From the NCBI GenBank assembly GCA_947650285.1, contig CANTFL010001473.1, forward strand, positions 1 to 64,000: a stretch of 64,000 nucleotides of DNA, read 5' to 3'. Below are positions 26,740-36,332 of the stretch, piece after piece. The DNA is from Hyaloperonospora brassicae (taxonomy: Eukaryota; Oomycota; Peronosporomycetes; Peronosporales; Peronosporaceae). The notes beneath the pieces are model-generated. The model was not told the origin of the DNA. It searched no databases and saw only the letters and a list, made by a program, of their open reading frames with translations. A program made the position numbers and the translations under genes. Positions within the stretch are counted from its first letter, which is position 1; each line of letters begins with the position of its first letter.

Positions 26740-26812
26740 TTCCCACACCGGGACTCGAACCCGGGTCTGCTGGGTGAAAGCCAGCTATCCTAACCGCCTA
26801 GACTTTATGGGA
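26740..26812 (-). tRNA. tRNA-Glu: tRNA-Glu (TTC), unit 34, A8
   Basis: Anticodon TTC, A8. Microsite ttgc with ggcaacg. Confidence 0.87.
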
Positions 26813-27326
26813 AAGATGACAAACGCACACACACAGACGGATACATCCATACTATCTACACACTCACACTCGCGACATACAACGGACACAGTCGTACGCA
26901 CCACCGCATTCATCGCACAATACTGCTACCACCTCCACAGCACGCAAGAAACGGGGCAACGCGAATGTTTGTATCATCGGATCCAGTGCCGTTGCGGTCA
27001 CGACACATGCGTACAGCGTGTTCGACTGTGCACATAAGTGCTGACATGCTCACGTGTGCAATCTTATGAAGACAAGTTCACCATTCATGTCCGTCAACTG
27101 ATCCGATACAAGAGAAGCTAGTTCCATATCGAAATCGAATTTACATCATCGCGCTGCTGACGTGCTGCTAGCGTGTCATCGTCGTATCGCGGTGTCTATG
27201 TTCATGAAGCTGCTGACGGACATATCCACGTCGTACACAAGCGGTCATGACGACACATAGGAGTAGCGCATATATGTCGCAGTATGATATCGGGGAGCAA
27301 AGCGCGGCATGAAGAGAGCAAAGATG

Positions 27327-27399
27327 TTCCCACACCGGGACTCGAACCCGGGTCTGCTGGGTGAAAGCCAGCTATCCTAACCGCCTAGACTTTATGGGA
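27327..27399 (-). tRNA. tRNA-Glu: tRNA-Glu (TTC), unit 35, A8
   Basis: Anticodon TTC, A8. Private microsite ttacc. Confidence 0.87.
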
Positions 27400-27914
27400 A
27401 AGATGACAAACGCACACACACAGACGGATACATCCATACTATCTACACACTCACACTCGCGACATACAACGGACACAGTCGTACGCACCACCGCATTCAT
27501 CGCACAATACTGCTACCACCTCCACAGCACGCAAGAAACGGGGCAGCGCGAATGTTTGTATCATCGGATCCAGTGCCGTTACCGGTCACGACACATGCGT
27601 ACAGCGTGTTCGACTGTGCACATAAGTGCTGACATGCTCACGTGTGCAATCTTATGAAGACAAGTTCACCATTCATGTCCGTCAACTGATCCGATACAAG
27701 AGAAGCTAGTTCCATATCGAAATCGAATTTACATCATCGCGCTGCTGACGTGCTGCTAGCGTGTCATCGTCGTATCGCGGTGTCTATGTTCATGAAGCTG
27801 CTGACGGACATATCCACGTCGTACACAAGCGGTCATGACGACACATAGGAGTAGCGCATATATGTCGCAGTATGATATCGGGGAGCAAAGCGCGGCATGA
27901 AGAGAGCAAAGATG

Positions 27915-27987
27915 TTCCCACACCGGGACTCGAACCCGGGTCTGCTGGGTGAAAGCCAGCTATCCTAACCGCCTAGACTTTATGGGA
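27915..27987 (-). tRNA. tRNA-Glu: tRNA-Glu (TTC), unit 36, A8
   Basis: Anticodon TTC, A8. Microsite tacc with gctgaaatg, matching unit 33. Confidence 0.87.
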
Positions 27988-28501
27988 AAGATGACAAACG
28001 CACACACACAGACGGATACATCCATACTATCTACACACTCACACTCGCGACATACAACGGACACAGTCGTACGCACCACCGCATTCATCGCACAATACTG
28101 CTACCACCTCCACAGCACGCAAGAAACGGGGCAGCGCGAATGTTTGTATCATCGGATCCAGTGCCGTACCGGTCACGACACATGCGTACAGCGTGTTCGA
28201 CTGTGCACATAAGTGCTGAAATGCTCACGTGTGCAATCTTATGAAGACAAGTTCACCATTCATGTCCGTCAACTGATCCGATACAAGAGAAGCTAGTTCC
28301 ATATCGAAATCGAATTTACATCATCGCGCTGCTGACGTGCTGCTAGCGTGTCATCGTCGTATCGCGGTGTCTATGTTCATGAAGCTGCTGACGGACATAT
28401 CCACGTCGTACACAAGCGGTCATGACGACACATAGGAGTAGCGCATATATGTCGCAGTATGATATCGGGGAGCAAAGCGCGGCATGAAGAGAGCAAAGAT
28501 G

Positions 28502-28574
28502 TTCCCACACCGGGACTCGAACCCGGGTCTGCTGGGTGAAAGCCAGCTATCCTAACCGCCTAGACTTTATGGGA
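28502..28574 (-). tRNA. tRNA-Glu: tRNA-Glu (TTC), unit 37, A8
   Basis: Anticodon TTC, A8. Microsite ttgc. Confidence 0.87.
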
Positions 28575-29088
28575 AAGATGACAAACGCACACACACAGAC
28601 GGATACATCCATACTATCTACACACTCACACTCGCGACATACAACGGACACAGTCGTACGCACCACCGCATTCATCGCACAATACTGCTACCACCTCCAC
28701 AGCACGCAAGAAACGGGGCAGCGCGAATGTTTGTATCATCGGATCCAGTGCCGTTGCGGTCACGACACATGCGTACAGCGTGTTCGACTGTGCACATAAG
28801 TGCTGACATGCTCACGTGTGCAATCTTATGAAGACAAGTTCACCATTCATGTCCGTCAACTGATCCGATACAAGAGAAGCTAGTTCCATATCGAAATCGA
28901 ATTTACATCATCGCGCTGCTGACGTGCTGCTAGCGTGTCATCGTCGTATCGCGGTGTCTATGTTCATGAAGCTGCTGACGGACATATCCACGTCGTACAC
29001 AAGCGGTCATGACGACACATAGGAGTAGCGCATATATGTCGCAGTATGATATCGGGGAGCAAAGCGCGGCATGAAGAGAGCAAAGATG

Positions 29089-29161
29089 TTCCCACACCGG
29101 GACTCGAACCCGGGTCTGCTGGGTGAAAGCCAGCTATCCTAACCGCCTAGACTTTATGGGA
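29089..29161 (-). tRNA. tRNA-Glu: tRNA-Glu (TTC), unit 38, A8
   Basis: Anticodon TTC, A8. Private microsite ttgacc. Confidence 0.87.
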
Positions 29162-29677
29162 AAGATGACAAACGCACACACACAGACGGATACATCCATA
29201 CTATCTACACACTCACACTCGCGACATACAACGGACACAGTCGTACGCACCACCGCATTCATCGCACAATACTGCTACCACCTCCACAGCACGCAAGAAA
29301 CGGGGCAACGCGAATGTTTGTATCATCGGATCCAGTGCCGTTGACCGGTCACGACACATGCGTACAGCGTGTTCGACTGTGCACATAAGTGCTGACATGC
29401 TCACGTGTGCAATCTTATGAAGACAAGTTCACCATTCATGTCCGTCAACTGATCCGATACAAGAGAAGCTAGTTCCATATCGAAATCGAATTTACATCAT
29501 CGCGCTGCTGACGTGCTGCTAGCGTGTCATCGTCGTATCGCGGTGTCTATGTTCATGAAGCTGCTGACGGACATATCCACGTCGTACACAAGCGGTCATG
29601 ACGACACATAGGAGTAGCGCATATATGTCGCAGTATGATATCGGGGAGCAAAGCGCGGCATGAAGAGAGCAAAGATG

Positions 29678-29750
29678 TTCCCACACCGGGACTCGAACCC
29701 GGGTCTGCTGGGTGAGAGCCAGCTATCCTAACCGCCTAGACTATATGGGA
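29678..29750 (-). tRNA. tRNA-Glu: tRNA-Glu (CTC), unit 39
   Basis: Last copy. Anticodon CTC, U8 intact; microsite tacgc as in unit 17, and back to cttatcgaag. Its spacer runs into the degraded array edge. Confidence 0.95.
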
Positions 29751-30104
29751 AAGATGACAAACGCACACACACAGACGGATACATCCATACTATCTACACA
29801 CTCACACTCGCGACATACAACGGACACAGTCGTACGCACCACCGCATTCATCGCACAATACTGCTACCACCTCCACAGCACGCAAGAAACGGGGCAGCGC
29901 GAATGTTTGTATCATCGGATCCAGTGCCGTACGCGGTCACGACACATGCGTACAGCGTGTTCGACTGTGCACATAAGTGCTGACATGCTCACGTGTGCAA
30001 TCTTATCGAAGACAAGTTCACCATTCATGTCCGTCAACTGATCCGATACAAGAGAAGCTAGTTCCATATCGAAATCGAATTTACATCATCGCGCTGCTGA
30101 CGTG

Positions 30105-30186
30105 TGTAGGTGTCATCGTCGTATCGGGTGTTATGTTCATGAAGTGCTGAGGAAATAGTGTAAAAGGGTAGAGAAAAGGGGTGGGT
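30105..30186. other. Degraded array edge, C residues missing
   Basis: This stretch aligns to the repeat spacer base by base if most of the C residues of the unit are deleted. For example, unit gtcgtacacaagcggtca appears as gtgtaaaagggta. Early Cs are partly kept (tcatcgtcgtatcg), later ones almost all lost, and a few T are lost near the end. After about 30187 the similarity stops. The pattern resembles the failing end of a sequencing read more than natural mutation. Confidence 0.75.
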
Positions 30187-32021
30187 CTAGCGTGGAACGA
30201 AGGGGGTTGCTTCCGATGACTGGCTTGTATAATGATACGGTACATCCGTGTTAGATAGATGCCGTATTTACTCGTTGAAGCGTTCAGCAGAATGCATATG
30301 AGGCTTAAAAATTTGTATAGATTGTCAAATTAGGGAAGTTTTTTCGGATTTGATGATACAGGGCTCGCTGAGTGACATCGTTATATTTGATAGTTTTAGT
30401 CGTAAGGGTCGCCTAGCTTACTTTTGCCATTCACGGAAGGTACTAATTGAAGCAGAACTTTATTGAATGGACGCACAAATACGTTTACTGAGCACGTCCT
30501 AAACCATGTGATGCAAGATGGTGGACATGTTATAAGCCTATCTGCGCGGTTTGCTTAGTAGTTGTTGTCTCTATGAACCATATAAAGTAAGCAAAGTGCG
30601 ATTTCGTTCGATCGGAACAATTTGGAGATCCAGATGGAGGACTGAACAGAATTCCTACCATCTGTTGTAATCTTCCACAGCTTCGTAATGTCAGAAAGGA
30701 CCAAATCCGAATTTTCATCGCATTTAAGATTTGACGGGAGTTCAAATCTAAGTAATGTAGTGTAAGGTCCGATAGGCATAAGATTTACTCGAAAGGTACG
30801 GAAATACGGATGGTCAAAATCAGAGCTCTTGGCTGGTACCAACGTAGTTTATACAGCCTTTACGAATAGAACACCCAATCCATCCAATGATGAGGCACTT
30901 TATTCGTGCAAGCGTGCCAACACCCGGATACAAGGTGTCTCCTTTCTGCTTGCTGCATGTCACGTTCTGATATATTGTCACGGGGCGTTCAACCCATAAT
31001 CGTAACATTGTGAGATTGTCCACACTGACGACAGTGTAAACAGGTGACACGTAACCCCACTTTCACGTACGTGCAAGGGTAACAAGTAGACTAACACGAA
31101 AGTGTAAATCGAAGAAAACAGTAAAAGTATGGCTAAGCTTCATTCGGTTGATCGATCTAAGTCTTCCTTATAGAAGAAACTTTAGACGGTCGGTAACCAT
31201 CCGCTAGCTACACAGTGCACGGGTTGGTAATTGGTTGGCCGCTTTTTTCGTTGTCTATATTGACTTAAGTGCAGAAGTCACTGAGTGAATCCTTTTAAGT
31301 AATAACTGAGAACAGTATCGGAAAAGATACAATCCACACGGACATTTATCAGTTTCAATATCGTACAACGAGATCACATCGTTTGCATTCATGGTATGCT
31401 GTCCAACATCGTACTCGATCCGTCACACGCAAACAGTTGAGCCGTTGCCACATCGATCAAATGAGCCAGCAACCGGCAAGTAGCCATATGCGATCTAAAT
31501 GCTGAGTCGAGACAGAATGTTAAAATGCTTCGCTATATTGTATCAACGTACTGGTGCGCGCTAAATAGGAGTCCATAGCAGCGTAGGTAGGATTTGTGGC
31601 ACCATTCAGTGCAGAGTCGGACGATTCTAAGCATTTCCAATATTACGAGAATGCGCCAATCTTGAAATGCAAAAGTTGTACAGTGCATCAATCGGCCCTT
31701 ATAGCACATCCAAGTCCTGCAGTTTGTCTATTCGGCAGGCACACCCTACTCAAAGGACCGCGAGGCAATGTGTCATTGTGTTGACTTGACACTCTTTCGC
31801 CACATTTCGCTACTTCTTTCGATTGCAAACGGCCTCTTTAACGATTCGTGTTCGTTCATCCGCCCAGCCAACTACGTGGCTGTTTTTCTACTAAAGTTGC
31901 GGACAGAGAACGCACGACAGACTGGTTACATCTCCCGTACAAATCGATCGGATCGAATCAGAGTGTACCCATTATAGTCAATGCATAGCAAATCAATGCA
32001 AAAAGTGCGAGAAAACACGAC
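30187..32021. other. Region without a recognisable gene
   Basis: The stretch between the array and the first right-hand gene. Two minus-strand open frames (30555-30842 and 30820-31050) look mildly coding-like, but no domain is recognisable and no convincing splice join links them. Plus-strand frames at 31596-31784 and 31768-31977 overlap each other and look random. The last few hundred bases should hold the promoter of the TPR/membrane gene. Confidence 0.5.
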
Positions 32022-34242
32022 ATGCAAGACGCAAAGACGTTAGCAGCGCTATCCCTTCGCTGCCAGGAGTTGCTGGACGACGGGACAGCGTCTGCACTCC
32101 GCAACGCAGTGGACGTAGCTCAGGCTTGCTTGGGCCTCGACAAGACGAATCTCCAGGGGTTTCTCCTGCTCGCTCGAGCGCTCTCTCGACTGGGCAGACA
32201 CGAAGACGCTGTGGCTTGGTACAAGAGCGGTACACGTTGCAGCTTGTACTTTGCACCGATTCTTCACACGTTCGTTGTTTGATAGTGCTGTACTCCTTAC
32301 GCTGCTGCTGTGTCGCTGTGTGTTGCGAGACTAGGACTTGAGCTACATCCTGGGAATGAAGCGCTTCAGACGGGGCTGAAAGAAGCTCGAGTGGCCGTTT
32401 TAAACAAGTTACTCGACCAAAGTGACGAGGAAAGCGAAGGCGAGGCGCTAGTAAGCAATGAACAGGTGGGCCAAGAAAGTACAAAAGCAGCTTGTGGCGA
32501 TCGATTGTGCGCGACCGAGAGCAGTTTCGCGCGGAGTGGCCAACAAACTCAAACACACCGAGAATTGACACGTCAAAGTAAAGAGAGAGCAGTGCAAGGC
32601 GGGAAAGAATCACGGTCCATTTTGTTTCAATCGAAGATGGAACGCGTCTTGGCACATCTTGATGTCCTGAAGCTGGCGCGACTTGCGGCTGTATATGTTT
32701 TCTCAGAGCTGTTGAATCTGCGACGTGTGGCAATTGGTCTGGGACTCTTCGTTCTTGCATTACTTGTACAAGCAGTTATGCATCGACAGAAGATCATGGT
32801 GATATCGATGTTAGTGGTGTGTCTCTACCGCACGCAGCTTCGGAAACGTGCCATACAATTTGCACATGATTGGGTGGATACGTCTAACGACAAGTTGGGC
32901 GCTTTCACGTGGGCTCCGCGGTTTATTTTTGTAGTCCCAATGCTCATGAAGGTGTTTGGACAGTTGAAGTTTATGCTTTTCTTGCAGCAAGACGTGTGGT
33001 TGATAGGCATAGTGCTGGCTGTGACAGCGGGGCTCGTAGCCAACTCACTGGGCAGTGTGGCTGGACACCAGGCTAAACTGTGGGGTGAAGGAAGACGACT
33101 CAAGCTCGCTGCATATTCCACGACGATCGTCTATTGGGTTATATGGCGTGGCCATTGGGCTGATATGATTCGACTGCTTGGGCCTGCAGTCATTGACGCC
33201 GCCGGAATTGTGTTGGGCTCTGTTACGTCATCCGAGCTGCAGGAAGTATGTCGGCGCGCGTTGAATACGCTTTTCAGCGAAGTTGGAAGTGACATTCAGG
33301 CTGATGTTGATTTAGATGCGTGGTTCTTTCTGGGTCTAGGAAATTGGATCGTAGAATACTGGCAACAGCCTACTGACTTTTCGTTAGAAATGCTGTCGGC
33401 GATGCTGACGGAATGTTTCGACTCTATGGAAGTAGCAGCGGTACATACATTTAGTCCTGAGCTACGTCGATTGCGAGATCAGCTTCGACATGCGGAAATT
33501 ACTGACGAGCTTCAACTGCTGGTAGCTTATTTGAAGCAAAGCTTTAAAGCCATCCCGCCCCCAAAGTCGTTTGGCATGGCAGTATTGTTTGCGAAAAGAT
33601 GTTCATCATTTGTAGCTTTCGGCTATCTCGCCGTATCATTTGGAGTCATTTCACTGCCGTTGGTCCCGTTCGTTGTGTCTGAGTATCAAGATGCAAAGTG
33701 TCTGTATGACCGCTATCGCACAGGAAGACTCCAAGGACACAACGGATTGGAGCTGATGTTGCTCGATTCACCGCTCATTCATGTCTGGGACAACGTCAAG
33801 GGATGTATCTACTGCTTGGAAGGAAGCGTCACGTTCTCCAAGGCGGTTGTGACCGGAACGCACCTTGTGTCAGCAGCCGCGCGGGTCAGGTGAGCACTGT
33901 AAAGTTTTTGGTCGTATCTGTAGGTGGGCAGGTAATCTGACAATCGTGCTGAAGTCGAATGACAGCGTTTGCATCTCGTGTAAAGAAAGAAGGAGTCTTC
34001 GCAAACGCTCACGAGTTTCCAGACCACATCGCGGATGCGTTTCTTGTCTCGAAAGATTCGAGGTATGTTTTCGACACTAATGGTCATTCATTGTTGACAA
34101 CTATCACGAACATTCCTTGGCACTTTATAATTGCAGTTTGGTCATCGAGGGCGTGCGCTACCTCCGCGACAGCGCTCAGCTACAAGACTTGCAAGCTTTG
34201 ATGCTTAAATGGTGGTCATCGGGACGTGGGAAGAAAGCATGA
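32022..34242 (+). CDS. TPR-containing multi-pass membrane protein, unknown function
   Basis: Exons 32022-32230 minus its last base (i.e. 32022-32229), 32335-33889, 33955-34062 and 34137-34242. The introns are 105, 65 and 74 nt, with GT-AG ends. The predicted protein is 658 aa. The N-terminus carries one or two TPR-like helix pairs. The first splice restores the TPR pattern AWYKSGLELHPGNEAL, which supports the join. An acidic and polar linker follows (residues ~95-175), then several hydrophobic segments (for example VAIGLGLFVLALLVQAV, ~200-217; IGIVLAVTAGLVANSLG; and FVAFGYLAVSFGVISLPLVPFVV), so it is probably an integral membrane protein. The C-terminal tail is soluble (ends WWSSGRGKKA). I do not recognise the family; it may be oomycete-specific. 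It converges with the kinase gene 212 bp downstream. Confidence 0.82.
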
Positions 34243-34454
34243 CCGGATGCTTGCTAGTATCGTTACTCAAACCACGCGAACGTCACCTTAAGGCATATAT
34301 TTTCTATGTATGTGCGTGAAGCGGAGATAGTAGGACCACCTATGAAATACGTCTATGTTGCGTCCCCAGCAACCGCAGCTTGTACCGCTCTCATGTTTTT
34401 CGTCTTCGTTTTTCTTCGTGCCGGCAGCCGTTGCTGGAGAGTTAGATCGTCGAC

Positions 34455-35865
<1,411 letters not shown>

Positions 35866-36332
35866 GGCCGAGTGGGGACTTAGGGGCTTTTTCCTGTATG
35901 CAGCCCGCGGATCCACGAGCGCAGGGCGGGAGATGATCTCGAGGCGATGATGGCGAGGCAATGCGCGAGGGGGCAAAGACGGACGACTGTCGTCGGGCCG
36001 CGAGCACGCGGATCTGACTGCAAGTCGAGGAGACGTCTCTTGCACGGGTCGCGTCGGACTTAGGCGGACAGCTCCGTCGCTCATTGGTGGAAACGGGCCA
36101 GTCCACCATTTTCGTAAACGAGGCAGAGAGGTGTACGAAAAACGCGACAATTAATTGGAAAAAACAACGACACGGACGGACATAGAGAGTCGCGCCGCAA
36201 CGGCTATTGTGACCCCAAGCCCGCGTCTCGATGGCAAAGCCGTGTCCGTCTACTTGCCCGAGCTTCGTGTGGACCATCTTGTACGCGCGTTCCGTAACGT
36301 CGAGAGATGGGGGACACGCGAGGCGTCTGCAC
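35866..36332. promoter_or_regulatory. Intergenic: kinase 5' flank
   Basis: 467 bp between the kinase start and the end of the transporter gene on the same strand. It should contain the kinase promoter and the transporter 3' region. No specific motif could be assigned. Confidence 0.35.

Larger units (their letters stand above)
6912..30186 (-). repeat. Tandem array of ~588-bp units, each with one tRNA-Glu gene
   Basis: Head-to-tail array of a 587-589-bp unit, nearly identical from copy to copy. It begins with a partial unit (homology from about 6912, gcaccactgcat) and ends in a degraded partial unit (about 30105-30186). Each full unit holds one minus-strand tRNA-Glu plus ~515 bp of spacer. Fixed variable sites are: (a) the anticodon base CTC/TTC; (b) tRNA positions 8-9, TA, AA, or TA plus an extra A; (c) a microsite after gatccagtgccg (ttgc, cacc, tacc, tacgc, tatgc, tatcc, ttacc, ttgacc); (d) cttatcgaag versus cttatgaag; (e) tagtcccat versus tagttccat; (f) ggcagcg versus ggcaacg; (g) gctgacatg versus gctgaaatg. 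No unit contains AAAA or TTTT. The short open frames that recur in every unit run through the tRNA and spacer and are not genes. The real copy number may be higher than assembled. Confidence 0.97.

Noticed and set aside
7378..30041. Recurring 72-109-codon open frames in every array unit, on both strands
   Set aside because: They begin with GTG inside the tRNA or run antisense through it, repeat only because the DNA repeats, change frame with one-base indels between units, and have no domain.
6912..30186. CRISPR array or 5S rRNA repeat
   Set aside because: The unit is ~588 bp with conserved spacers and a clear tRNA cloverleaf. No short repeat/variable spacer pattern and no 5S-like sequence is present.
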